A stretch of 64,000 nt of DNA, from the NCBI RefSeq assembly GCF_024362695.1, contig NC_065419.1:15004678-15068677 (forward strand), read 5' to 3'. This document shows, piece by piece, positions 11,521 through 24,700 of the stretch. The stretch is from Pectinophora gossypiella. Lineage: Eukaryota > Arthropoda > Insecta > Lepidoptera > Gelechiidae. The translations under genes were made by a program, and so were the position numbers. How positions within the stretch are numbered: position 1 is the first letter of the stretch; the number at the start of each line of letters is the position of its first letter. Under the pieces are notes generated by a model. That model searched no databases. It had not been told where the DNA came from and was given only the letters and a program-made list of their open reading frames with translations.

Positions 11521-11929
11521 TATTTTCTTGTTTCATACCTTGTACTGCGTGATTTTCCGTAGTCGGGTTTTAGTTTTTAAACTTTACCCTTCGGTCGCCA
11601 TCGAAACCACGTTTCGCAACCAGTTGCAAAGGAAGAATTTACTCCTTTGTAACTAAGTTTGGGGTTTTACACTATGCGTAGCTCCCCCGTCGCTTCGTTG
11701 GAATAAATATTAAAGCGTTTACAGTTCTATCACGTGTTACCTAAACTAAACTGTATGCCAGCGCCCTGTGGGCGGAGTTAGCCAACTTTGAAATAATTAA
11801 CACTTCAACTAGACAGCGGAAAGGTTAAACTAAGGACGTGACCAAGTGACGAATCGGGTAACATGGTTTACTTAATTATTAAGCCTAATAACAATTTATG
11901 CAAACTGGATTAATTAAGATACAAATTGG

Positions 11930-12060
11930 CCCGATTTCCTGCAGACGCCTTTTAATTTTAGACAGCCAAAAAAGTGTGTTCTATTTTTATGCCTGTCGAT
12001 TACCCGTCCTTTTCCATTTCGGCGGATAAGAAAATGACAGGTATAACTTATAATAAAAAT
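11930..12060. mobile_element. MITE family B copy
   Basis: It begins CCCGATTTCCTGCAGACGCC and contains the right-half core TTTCGGCGGATAAGAAAATG. Confidence 0.6.
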
Positions 12061-12159
12061 AGATGGTAATTAATGGATCATTACCAATATTATGTTCGTT
12101 TCGGGAAGAAGCGAAACGTATCTGTTTTTTGTTTAGCTAATAAGACAAAGTGTTTGTGC

Positions 12160-12275
12160 AATTTCTTCATGTCCATCTTAGGACTTCGTATCAGCAGTGG
12201 CTGCAAATTGTCCTTGATTACTTGTGGCTCTGCCAGGCATTCATTACAGGCGTGAGTTCATGTATGTAATAATAA
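12160..12275 (+). repeat. Unclassified interspersed repeat
   Basis: It contains CATCTTAGGACTTCGTATCA, GCAGTGGCTGCAAATTGTCC and TACTTGTGGCTCTGCCAG, and ends with GCGTGAGTTCATGTATGTA. Relatives are at 50378-50500 and 53660-53760. The end resembles the start of family P in reverse, so they may be parts of one longer element. Confidence 0.4.
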
Positions 12276-12435
12276 CCCTCATAACAGATAGAGTAGGTAA
12301 TGTGGAGGTAAGTTTGCGAATAAAAAAGTAAATAAGCCTCCAAAATTAGACAGCTTTTTAGCTTGTGTAAAAAGAAAAAAAAATAGATAGAAAATGTCAC
12401 AGGAATATAGGTGTTATAATCGTTTTTATTTCTGG

Positions 12436-12600
12436 GGGGCTAAAGAGGCCACATCGAAACAATTCATCTAAGAAAGCAATATTGCAATTTGACATTTGCG
12501 CATATAAAATTAAGTGCGCAATGCAAACAAATGTCAAATAGCAATATTGCTTTCTTAGATGAATTGTTTCGATGTGGCCATTTTAGCCCTTCTGTTTACC
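12436..12600. mobile_element. Palindromic MITE family A, well preserved
   Basis: The termini are GGGGGCTAAAGAGGCCACAT and ATGTGGCCATTTTAGCCCTT. Both arms carry CATCTAAGAAAGCAATATTG or its complement. The centre is a short spacer around TAAAATTAAGTGCGCAATGC. Confidence 0.8.
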
Positions 12601-13107
12601 CATCAAAGCTGCATATAGTAAGTATGAAATTGACTCAGTAGGTAAATATACATCGTTGAAGCGCCTCCTAAAATTGCCACTTAAAAATTCAAATTGCCTT
12701 CTAATTTACCCGCGGCATCCCGCGGTAAGCGTGTTACGACAGATTATACACAAATCTCATTTCTCTTCTAATTTTAATAGAATTTTATATACAACGATCT
12801 CTTTATTAAATTATGCTGGAACTGAAAATTTAATATTCAAAAAGGGACAACTTTAACTTCTCGCTAGTTTGTGATATAAAACTCTTTTGCGATGTTATTT
12901 CAGCAATAAATCATTCAAAACTTTTAGGGCAATTTTATCTTTTCATCTTGTTTCTGTGAACTAATATTTTCTTACGAAACTTAGGCACTAAAAAAAGTTT
13001 AGTTTTCAACACTTAGGAATATTATTTACACGTCTCAGGAGAATCGCAATTGGATATTACCTATTTGGAAATTTCGTATTTCATACAACAATCGTTATGA
13101 TTTCTAG

Positions 13108-13346
13108 GTATACAAGATGTTAGTGACATCGTAACGAAAACTGAGGGATGATTCAGACCATGATTCTGAGTTGATAATCAAGGGAAATTTTCCGTCGTAA
13201 AAGTATGGAACTGAAAATAATCTAAAAAAACACTAAAATTTTTATGAATTTTTCTGACGGAAATTTTTACTTGCTATTAACTCAGATTCATGATCTGAAT
13301 CATCCCCCTCAGTATTCGTTACGACGTCACTAACACCCTGTATTTA
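13108..13346. mobile_element. Palindromic MITE family C, full length
   Basis: The left arm reads TACAAGATGTTAGTGACATC, GTAACGAAAACTGAGG, then GATGATTCAGACCATGATTC. The right arm is its complement and ends with TTACGACGTCACTAACACCC then TGTA. The element is flanked by TA, as expected of Tc1/mariner-type non-autonomous elements. Other copies are at 13790-13930, 16788-16885, 51100-51340, 51553-51650 and 63698-63785. Confidence 0.75.
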
Positions 13347-13789
13347 AAAAAAATAATTCATTTATGTATGTTATACAAGAACGGTATTTAAAATATAATC
13401 TTCTATTGGTTTGTGCACACCACAGTACACCTGGTGTCAGATTTATTATTGACCCAAAAATAAATAAGTAACTTAAGTATTGTTATAAGTAACTTATCAG
13501 GCTGCGGAGGTCGTGGCATTCAGGAGTGAGCACGTGGAAACCCACTACTCATTTCTCCTTAGTTCAACAATTAAGTAGCAGGATTTTATTTTTGTAGAAA
13601 TAAAATAACTGCTGTTTACTTTTCGCAAGGAGTTTGTTTTCTACAGATGCCAAGTATATGGCGTGGGTTTGTTTGTTGGAAAGGCCAAGTGCACGCGAAA
13701 CGCGCGCCATACAAGAATGAGCATACAGTTCATACTTCAACTTTGCACTCCACTCGTCCGCAAACTGTACGACGCATGGAGCTCCGATT

Positions 13790-13930
13790 CAGCACAGACC
13801 ATGATTCTGAGTTAATATCAAGTGGAATTTTCCGTCGCAAAATTCATGTTTTTAAGCTTTATTTTCAATTCTATACTTTTGCGACGGAAAATTCCATTCA
13901 ACTCAGAATCATGGTCTAAATCATCCCCCA
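13790..13930. mobile_element. MITE family C, terminally truncated
   Basis: CAGACCATGATTCTGAGTTA and GAATTTTCCGTCGCAAAATT are mirrored by TTTGCGACGGAAAATTCCAT and CAACTCAGAATCATGGTCTA. The outer GTTAGTGACATCGTAACG ends are missing on the left and degenerate on the right. Confidence 0.65.
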
Positions 13931-14031
13931 AAGTTTTCGTCGTATTTTTAACCGACTTTAAAAAAGAACCAGGTTATCAATTTGACCCGTATGTCTTCTT
14001 CTTATGTGTAATTTAATATCATGTAGTCGTA

Positions 14032-14176
14032 CGGTCACGAGCATTAATATGTATACACTTTGGTACCATGTCACATTAACTTTTTTGGCAAATTGAACTG
14101 TAAGTCTCACTAAATGTCAAATATGTTAGTGTGACAGAGTCCTAAAGTAGGTACATTATATTGCTCATGACTGTAC
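14032..14176. mobile_element. Palindromic MITE family D
   Basis: TACGGTCACGAGCATTAATA and CACTTTGGTACCATGTCACA on the left pair with ATTGCTCATGACTGTA and TGTGACAGAGTCCTAAAGTA on the right. Copies are at 45722-45878 and 61316-61446. Confidence 0.65.
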
Positions 14177-15029
14177 AGTACACGTCATTAACATCATCCC
14201 ATTATCTTGTCCACAGACGCTATCAACATAGAATAGTCTTCCATACGGCACCAAGACTGAACCTGTGATACACCAGCGACGCTCAGACTTCATCAGTTCA
14301 TCCCACTTCATCCGTGGACTGCAGGCTTAGCTGAGGAACCCAGACAATAACCGGAACGAACTTTATGGAGCATCACAATTGTTCTATAAGGACATTATTG
14401 TAAAGTAAGTTTTATATTAACTAAGCCTTCGTATCCCTATGACATTGATATCGTTGCCTTAAAGAGTAAAAAAAAAACCAGTGCCAAATAAGCGCCATTT
14501 TGAAGAATCACATTCTTCAACAAAACTTAAATTTCTTTCAATGTGGGACTTTCCAGGCGTTGTACAGTCATAATGTGAAGAAATATGGCTTTTTATGTAC
14601 CTGACAAATATGATGCATTTTTAATATAATGCACTCACGCGGTTTAAAAGTCTTAACCTAATTAACCTTCAAAAAACCTACATTAACACACCAGTACTTT
14701 AAAAGTATTTTTAAATAACTGTTGATTCAAATTACTATAACTCGATTTATTTAAATTAATGTCCCAATCCCGAATAGGAATGGCGTAAACTCAATAATTG
14801 CTCGTTAATAATTACTGGCTGTTAAACTTAATTGCTTGATAGCCTAACGGGTTTATTTAAGTAAATTGCATTTACCTACTGATTGAGAAGTGATTTTCCC
14901 ACCAATTAGTGTATAATCAAACCATTATAATTTTCCAGGCTTAAATATAATTTCTTTGTTCTTGAAGGAAAGGCGAGCTTTCGGACTAATAGCTACATAT
15001 CGCCCGAGTAGCCAATGGAGGTTGACTCA

Positions 15030-15210
15030 TTTAGCATGTAAAAACTCGGTCACTAACACAGTTAGCTCGACCATTATACTTAGACGGCGATACGGGAGCT
15101 ATCACGTTGGTCTAACAGAAAGCTCGGTTAGGTGTACTTAGATCATCTTACGATGTATGTATCTCTGACTACCCCAATTGGGATATTGTTGTGAGCTGAT
15201 GAGGTCGAAC
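15030..15210 (+). mobile_element. SINE family S1, truncated body
   Basis: It contains AGTTAGCTCGACCATTATAC, GGCGATACGGGAGCTATCAC and CTGACTACCCCAATTGGGAT. It is the S1 body without its tRNA head. Confidence 0.6.
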
Positions 15211-15600
15211 ATCAACTTGCACGAAGATTAGTTATAGTTTTTTTTGTTTTTTTGTTTGACTTGATGACGATAAAAAAAAGAATTTCACATGTATAGGAGG
15301 AGCACCCAGTGGTGTAATGGTTATGTAAGCGGACCCTGAAAAAAATGAGATAACGCTAGGGATATTATAATGAGATTAATGAGTTATATCTCAGGATTGA
15401 ACGAGTATATTAACACCCAAGATTACACCACATGGCCTCATCTAAGGGGTATGAAGCATAACCCCATCTGCGAATTGGCGGAGTGGATGTGTTTGGGCTA
15501 GTAGCGAACGCATTATTTTCTGCGTGTTTTATGTAATTGTATGTCCACTTGTGTCGACAGCTAGGGGTGGTCGATGCCCCACGCGGCGCCCGCCTCCGCC

Positions 15601-15722
15601 ATGTCGGCTCCCCCCCGCCACCCGCACTTCTACACCGTCGAGGTCGGCGACACCCGCTTCACCATCCTCAAGCGTTACCAGAACCTCAAGCCGATTGGAT
15701 CCGGGGCACAGGGCATTGTCTG
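15601..15722 (+). CDS. bsk: JNK first coding exon, canonical form (1a)
   Basis: The ATG at 15601 follows a splice acceptor (GTGTCGACAG ending 15560) and encodes 40 residues, MSAPPRHPHFYTVEVGDTRF onward to the glycine loop GSGAQGIV. It ends TG|GTGAGA, so the next exon's C completes the cysteine codon of IVCAAYD. This is the expected JNK N-terminus and fits other insect JNKs. Confidence 0.93.
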
Positions 15723-18700
15723 GTGAGAATCCTTTGCCTTTTAAATTAATTTAAAAAGTAAAATATATTCCTAAATTAATTATTTTTTTGTTCGATACAA
15801 GGGCAGGAGAATAGCTGTCATACAGCCTAGTCTGAAGCTCTAGTCAGTCAAATTAATCAAGCTGTATTTTCAAGTATCATCTTATCACTTACGTTACTGA
15901 AAATTATTTTCTTTTTTTGTTGTTATTTTTTTTTTGTAAATATATTGTCACGTAGTAATATACAATGCATGTCACTACAATGCCGCACTATGCACATTTC
16001 ACTATCACCTATTAGGCAATAGCATGCATGCATGTCTGCCAATGCAATGCACAAGTAATGTATATTTGCACCTTATTCAATTCTCCACACTTTATACTGT
16101 AAGTTTATGTAAGGGGACGAAAAAGGCCGCATTTAAGCAATTCGTCTAAAAAGCAATACTGCTATTTGATATTTTGTTTATATTGCGCACTTACTAGACC
16201 CTTACTGACTTAGATATACTTAGACCCCGGGTCTAAAAAGGCCAAATTAAAGCAATTAATCGAAAAAAGGATTATTTAAACTTAACATTTGCGCTTATAT
16301 GAAAATAAGCGCGTAATTCAAACTAATGTGTCAAATAGCAGTATTGCTGTTTTAGATCAATTGCTTAAATGTGGGCTTTTGAGACCCCTGGATATAACGT
16401 GTCATTTTGGTCTAGGTACTCCTCGAATAGAGTCAAATTACACACTCTCACACGCCTATCAAACCGACTTAGATCAATCTAATCTGATAGATACAACCTT
16501 AATTTAGGTTTAATACGTAATTTTTCTATAACGCATTCTGTTAAAGAATAACGAAGTATTATTTCGCAAATTGAACGAAAAACTACAACTAATAAAAAAC
16601 ACTGTTACTATTTATCCCTTTTATGGTATAACATGAGTGTGCGGTAGAGTTTGCCGCTCTAGGATTGGCTTGCACAGCCATGAAAGAAAGTGCATTTCTT
16701 CGAGGCATTGACGTCATAAATCGTCTGAAACAGACGTATAAGGCCAATGATGATGATGATGGTATAACATGGTAGTGCTAACACCGTGTGTTAGTGACAG
16801 CATAACTAAAACTTTTGGGTATGATTCAGACCATGATTCTGAGTTGACATCAAGTGGAATTTCCTGTCGCAAAATTCATGAAAATGTTAGTATTTTTTTT
16901 ATTATTTTCAGTCCCATCTTCTGTATTAGGCTGTACTCTATCTTTTGTTGCTGTCATACGCACCTTGCTAGAGAGGAGAGCATGACTCCATGACTGTCAT
17001 ATCGTTTTCCAATTGAACAAAAACCACTTTTTGACAATGCACTGCTAGCCATGAATATTTTTTTTGTTGAAATCAGGGGATCTAAAAAGGCAACAACAAA
17101 GCAACTCATCTAAAAACAGTATTGCAATTTATCATTTGTGCATATAAAAGTACGTGCAGTTGAAATAGAGCAGCAGATATGTCCCATGAGACTTTTTTTA
17201 TATTCAGTCTAACAAACTCCTAATAATGAGATCCACTGCCCTAATGAAGCCTGGGAACTTGTACTTCATTAACTCAGATCATTAGTGTAATGTAAACCTT
17301 TAGAAAACCTTTCAAGCGCCGTCATTACTCAATTCATTGCCTAACATAGGTACTATAACACAAGACTAGTGCTAGAAAGATTATTTTTAGCTGGACTAGG
17401 AACGAACGCAAAACATAAAACATGTTCAACTGCCTAATGCACATAATAATTATTCTTTCGCATGCAGATCCTTATTTTGCCGTTTTAATATTCATATTTA
17501 AGTAAATGTGTCAAACTGTATACGAGTCGACTATTTTTGGCATAAAATACAAAAAGGTTTATTTTCAATATAGGTCAATTCATTAGGATACAATGAACTT
17601 CAGTATCATCCTTCATACGTCCAACATAACTCCTCTCTTATAAATGTGTGGTTCAAAGCACAACACACAGCTTAGCACACCATCACCAATGTAATATGTT
17701 TCTCTTTATAGCTGATCCAGGAATAGTTAGCTGTAGTAAGATGGTTCAATTTTACTCGGTGTCCTTCGGGGACACTGTATTCACTATACCAACGAGGTAT
17801 ACTGAGCTCGTGGTGCGTGGCGCAGGCGCACAGGGCATGGTGTGGTAAGGAGCCATTTTGGTTTGCCGCCATTTTGATATGACGCCATTTTGGGAACACT
17901 TTACGCTTTCCACGCCGACTGCTTGGAATAAGAGGTGCGGCTGAAAACACTTTAAAGTTGCAATAATGCATAGAATTTTATAAATTGGCGGCTACAATGA
18001 TATATTTAAGTTTGCCCGTGTGAAACATATTAGAAAATTTTATACTTTTCACGTGTTTTTACTGCTCTGTTTCGTGAAGTCGGTGTGACAAAAGCGTTAA
18101 ATGTTTTGACTCATACGCTTTGGACTAATTTAGCTTTCTACTGGCCTTCTTTTACTATCATAATCAACTAATAGTAAAAAAGTAAGGCCGATTTATACTA
18201 AAAGACTAAAAGCTACACACTTGCCCAGTCAAGCAAGTTTTATATTCATATACTTTTTTTCCATCTTTAAACGTAAGTATATATTACGTTTTTTGAATAT
18301 ATAAATGGCTTTAGTTTTTTTTCTTCAATGTAACCATTTATCTCTTTCACTTTTTCCTTTAAAAGCTAAGTTACCAGCCACATGCCATTTGTACGAAGCA
18401 TGAGTCTAAACATTTTATAAATCGTGTTACTCATGATTGTTTAACAAAAATATTGGGATTGACCACTACATTAGGTGCTGGATGTTAACTTTGTGACTTT
18501 CTGTGACTAATTTACCTTGTCTACCTGTGTTCCTATTCCTGGGTCTTATTCTCGCTTCCTTTCACTACAATAATATTATTAAATATAATTATTAAAAAAA
18601 AATGTTTTATTAACTCTTAAATGGCAACATTAGTTATCTTGTCACCTGTGTTAATAAAATTAACTACAATATTAGACACTGTTTTATATAGTTGATAATG

Positions 18701-21700
18701 AATACTATTGTGTTAATTATTTACAGAGACGATTTAAAAGAAAATTAAGCAGACGGCGCGGCGCTGCCATTATCCACTTAACTAATGTTGCCACTTCAGA
18801 CTTTTGAAATTGTCGCTCGGTTTTATTGAAAATGCATTTTTTATTCCTATGTAATTTTGGTTCTGGTAAGTAATGCTTACAAGCTATATGTAAATATAAA
18901 AATTTTGATATTAGAGGAAAACATCACCAATTACTTACGTGGAAAAAATATCACGTTACATAGATACGAACCGTTCATCAAATAGCTTAATTTGTTTATT
19001 CGTATCACTATCTATCTTTATTCTATACTTTTACTGCTTGTTAAACTTTATCTACAGTTCAGTTTTTTTTTAATAATTGTTTAAATAGTGTTGCCAATTT
19101 ACTGATTACACAGTATACTTGAAAACAAGCAAGTAAAGAATGTCCACTAAACGAGGCACGTTTGGTTTCCAGCGCTGCATACGACACGGTGACCCAACAG
19201 AATGTCGCCATCAAGAAACTGTCGCGGCCCTTCCAGAACGTCACGCACGCAAAACGCGCCTACCGCGAATTCAAACTCATGAAACTCGTCAACCATAAAA
19301 ATGTAAGTAAACAGAGACTGAGCAAAGCAAAAAGGCAAAATCCACATATTTTTGTGTAAGAGCAAAAACGCTTTATAATCGTTAAAAAAATTTAATACTT
19401 AGCCGTCAAAGTGCAAGATAGAAATTACTAACGTCAAGGCTGTATAGTCATCAGATCTTTGCTTGGCTTATTATGAGGAGAATTAAAACAAGAACAACCA
19501 AGATAGAAAAGCAGGGCAAAGGCATCTCTTCGTTTCATCCACTCTTCTGTCCTAGCTTTTAACTAAAAAAAGAAAACTAAAAATAATAATAAATCTTTAT
19601 TGCACAAACTTACACTTAAAAAGAAGAAAATTACATAACACAACAAATACTTTATTACACAAACAGGAAATACAAAACGAAATTGCAATAGAAATAGAAA
19701 GTTCGTTATGTAAAAAATGACGATTGGAAGTGTAAAAGGGTATTCAAAGTGTACCTCCACCTACCCGCAGTGAAGCGGCGTGGTGGAATATGCTCCATAC
19801 CCCCTCCGGTTGATTGAGGGGTGGCCTGTGCCCAGCAGTGGGATTTATTTAGACTGTATATTATGTAAAGTGTAACTATGTTATCTATTGAATAAAGATA
19901 TATTTGAATTTGTAACCCATATAAATTTTATAAATAATTTCCAGATAATCGGTCTCCTGAACGCGTTCACCCCGCAGAGGAGCCTAGAGGAGTTCCAGGA
20001 CGTGTACCTGGTGATGGAGCTGATGGACGCTAACCTCTGCCAGGTGATCCAGATGGACCTGGACCACGAGCGCATGAGCTACCTACTGTACCAGATGCTG
20101 TGCGGCATCAAGCACTTGCATCTTGCTGGGATTATACATCGGGTGAGTGTAGCTGAATTATGAAGTTGGAAATGCTGATTAATAAATAAATAAAATATTT
20201 ACTCACTGCTAAAGTAGACTCTTCTACTTTTTCTTTTACCAACTTAATTTTAACTTAATTTGACAAGCCTAAAACTATATATTTCTTATTGTAAGTGAAG
20301 GAACTGGTTCAAGAGCTGTCAAACTAAAATTAGGTTACGTTCATGGTATAAGAAAACCAGCTATGCTCAAACGTGACAGCTAACTTTTTAAGGTTAGCCC
20401 AGCTGACGTCACGCCACCCCGCGTTGCCATTTTGTAAAAAATAAATTACCGACGACCAATGTTTTTATAACATAACATAACAAATACTTTATTGCACAAA
20501 CAGGAAAAAACAAAATACAAAACAAAAGAGAAATAGAATTAGTGCAATAGGCGGCCTTATTGCTAGTAGCAATCTCTTCCAGGCAACCTTTAAGTATAGG
20601 AGATATTGAATATTATGTAATATAGCGGGATAGTGCAGCATGGGAATACTTGTACATATAAAAAAAATACACTTTCGACTACATAAACTACATAATAATA
20701 ATACACATTAATTAACATTAATACACATTATATTTACTTTGCAAAGGTTACAGTTTTAATATTTTTGGTTGCCTGGAAGAAATCGCTTTAAGCGATAAGG
20801 CCGCCATTTGCCATGTACTTAATTAAGAGACTTTTGTAATTATTTATTTTTAGTTTGGTGCAATAAAGTGTATTTGTATTGTATTGTATTTTTATATATG
20901 TGACAAATGATACAGATTATACATTAGTCAGTTATTCACTTAACTTTCAATAATAATTACGTCTTTGGAATGATACCAATTTAATGGTAACACTTACGTC
21001 ATCATTGGGGTAGCAACGGCGGCTAGTTGTCGAGTCGCTGTGGCCGAATACGGTCAGGAAGGGATTGGAGCAACGGCGGTTTGTTATAGGATTGAGCATA
21101 CCTGGTCTTCTTATACCATGGGTTACGTACATGGTATATATATCATAAATATATCACGTCAGCGACAACATAGTACATAACCATGGTATATATACATACA
21201 TGGGTTACGTACATGGTTGACTGACGTATGTAAAATTTTTGGGGAATCCGATTTGCACCTTTTGCTAATTATTGTAGCACAAAATTGCAGATACGTCAGT
21301 TTGCACAGTCAGACACGATATGAAACTAGCTTTTGCCCGCGTCTTAGCTCGCGTAAAATTCGGGGTAAAAGGGTTCTCCTTTGCTAATGTACCAATTTTG
21401 AACTTCATACCTTCATTTTCAACTAGTGTAGACAATAATAATAACTATTAATGGAACAATGTTCACAGGACTTGAAGCCCTCCAACATAGTGGTGAAGAG
21501 CGACTGCACGCTCAAGATCCTGGACTTCGGGCTGGCTCGCACCGCCGGGACCACCTTCATGATGACGCCCTATGTCGTCACTAGATACTATCGCGCGCCT
21601 GAGGTCAGACCTTAACCATATTTCAACTAAAGAGGTCTTCTGACGTATGGCTTGTAAGATCAATAACCGACAAAACTACAAAGGAGAAGAACAAAAGAAG

Positions 21701-24700
21701 TATGCATACGTAAAACATAAGCTCACGATTTACCAATTGGGGTAAGCAGAGGTACATCCACGTTCATCGCAAGATGAAATACCCACACCTGTATGTATAG
21801 TTTTTTGGGCATAATGTCTTCGGGAAAGCCACAGATATTATTATAGATTTCCTAATGTTACTAAGTTTGGATATAAAAACTAAGTATGCTAATATTACAT
21901 TTTAGTAACAAAAGCTCATCATCATGCGACTATGTTTCTAATTGCGCTTGTATGAAATCACATCCATCGCAAAATAAACTAAATACCCACGCTTCAGCGA
22001 GCTTTCTGTTAGACCAACGTGGTAGGTGGTGAGCGGTACCGCTGTCTGCAATGGTCGAGCCAACTGTGTTTGTGAGAACTGCACTTAAGTAAATTAGTAA
22101 CTGATTGGTGCAACTCCGGTATCGGTTTGACGTCGTACGGCTATTGGTCATAGCCATAAAAGCATGAGGGCAGAAATTCTTGGACTACATAACTGGACTC
22201 CTTCTCCCCCGCAGGTAATCCTGGGCATGGGCTACACGGAGAACGTGGACATCTGGTCGGTGGGCTGCATCATGGGCGAAATGATCCGCGGCGGCGTGCT
22301 CTTCCCCGGCACCGACCACATCGACCAGTGGAACAAGATCATTGGTCAGTACCAACTGATGGTACACGTTAGCAACACTATCTTACATAGTACCAGCACT
22401 ATGTGACACAGTACCAACACTATGAGACACAGTACCAACACTATGTTACACAGTACCTACACTATGTGACACAGTACCAACACTATCTTACATAGTACCA
22501 ACACTTTGTGACACAGTCACACAGTACCACCACTATGAGACACAGTACCAACACTATGTTACACAGTACCAACACTATGTGAATCTTACATAGTACTAAC
22601 ACTATGTGACACAGTACCAACATAGTTACACAGTACCAACACTATGTTACACAGTACCAACATTATGTTAAATAGCACCAACACTATGTTACACAGTATC
22701 AACACTATGTTACACAATTCCACCAGATATTATTGGCGACAACAGCGCTATCAGGGATTTATATTGTTTGTTCCGCAGAGCAATTGGGCACGCCATCTGC
22801 GGCGTTCATGGCGCGGCTGCAACCGACGGTGCGCAACTACGTGGAGAACCGCCCGCGCTACGCCGGTTACAGCTTCGAGCGGCTCTTCCCCGACATATTG
22901 TTCCCCTCCGACAGTAATGAACATAACCGACTCAAGGTACGATATCTCGTCAGGTACAACACTCTGTCTATTCTCTACGTGGAGATACGCTCGCGCTATA
23001 CCGGCTGCACCTTCGAGAGGGTCTTGCCCGATATATTGTTCTCCTCCGAATTGATAAAAATACAATCATAATTTAAAAGTTAAAACTACTTTATCTTTTT
23101 ATAATTGGCGCCCAACATGGGGCAACTATGTAGCATCATTATTATTATTGTTACTGTCTGTCTAATAACGCATTTAAATACTAAATTATATTTTAAGTAT
23201 CCGCTTCTAAAACAACTATTGAAGTCTAAGAGAATTAAATTGTTTTTGATTTTATAACGTACAATAAATTCCTTAAATTCCTTTAATGATTGATTGATTG
23301 ATTGATTAAATAGTTTAATTGTAATATTTTCATTGTATATATTCTTAGGTTTAGGTATATTTTGTATGGGCCTTAGTTGCTATTAAATAAATTTTATCAT
23401 TGGTATTGTACCCAGGCGTCTCAAGCGCGCGACCTGCTGTCCCGCATGCTGGTGATCGACCCGGAGCGCCGCATCTCCGTGGACGAGGCGCTGCTGCACC
23501 CCTACATCAACGTGTGGTACGACGAGGGGGAGGTCAACGCGGTCAGTACATACACATATTTATCCACATTAATATTATTAAGAGGTAAAAGTAAGTTCGT
23601 TAGTGGGAAGTAAGCACTGGAACTCCTAAGCCGATTTTGTTAATTCAACAGCAGACCTGCAGTAAATCTGCATTTTATCTTTATTCCTGAGTGACTTAGG
23701 ATGTTATCCCCACCGGAATTCGAACCCGGGACCTCCGTATCGTGAGACCAACTCTCAACCACTGGACCACGGAAGCCGTTACACAACAACAAAACAAACT
23801 AATTACCCCCCCCCCCCCCCCTGTCGTTAAACAATTTCATATGACAAACGTGAAAATTAGTGATGTGACATTAGTGTGCTTAAGATTAGTGATGTTTCCT
23901 AGTCGATGCATTCCGTCCCGTCTTACAATATAAACTCAAAACAAATAAACTCATATTTACCCCTTATCGTTACAGCCGGCACCAGCGTCATACGACCACT
24001 CGGTGGACGAGCGCGAGCACACCGTGGACCAGTGGAAGCAGCTCATCTACCAGGAGGTAGGAGGCTCTGACGTCATCGACGACGACTAACACGTCCCCGA
24101 CGACGTCTTACCACGTCGCGACGTCACACTTCACCATTATAAAATACTATCGCGTAAATACTGTGCCGCTAGAACTTAAAAGTCATAATTCAGTATCAAT
24201 CAAGTGGACTGTGTTTAGTGCAGTGTATTATAATTGAAAAACTGATAGAAATTATCTTTCTTCTATAACAACAATTTTAATAACAAATAAAAACTTTTCC
24301 AAAACAAATTACCGACAATAATCGTTTATAAGCGCCACCTGTGAGAAGAGTTCCGAACTAAGACAAACAACATCGCAACGTCAATGTGCTGTGCTTGGAA
24401 GTATATATCGCCTAACAGATGGCGTTATTTGTAGATGCAATGAGAAGTTCTTCCACCGCGTTGGATTACTGGTGAGTCCACAGAATACAAAATCAAATTA
24501 ACCCTGTATTGCACAAAAAAAAGAGCGAGCATAGTAACCCTATGAGAGTTCGAGGGCGCACATTTCTTTTGTCAATCGTGCACGAAGTGTCTGCAGGATG
24601 ACCTTGAGATGGAAACCAACGTTACAAAGTACTAGAATAGGCTGACTCTTGAAACACGTCGGTTTCTGAACGATCTTCACGCCACTCGGGAGTCTAGGGC

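Larger units (their letters stand above)
1..15560. other. Gene-poor, repeat-rich region upstream of JNK
   Basis: No open reading frame here looks like a conserved protein, and the longest (6468-6923, 151 codons) has no motif I recognise. The stretch is AT-rich and packed with short interspersed repeats: tRNA-derived SINEs, RTE 3' tails and palindromic MITEs, listed separately. Because the first JNK coding exon begins right after a splice acceptor (CAG at 15558-15560), one or more untranslated JNK exons and the promoter probably lie somewhere in this stretch or further left. I cannot place them from sequence alone. Confidence 0.6.

Noticed and set aside
22362..22725. CRISPR-like regular repeats
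   Set aside because: Units are directly adjacent without spacers; this is a eukaryotic minisatellite in an intron.
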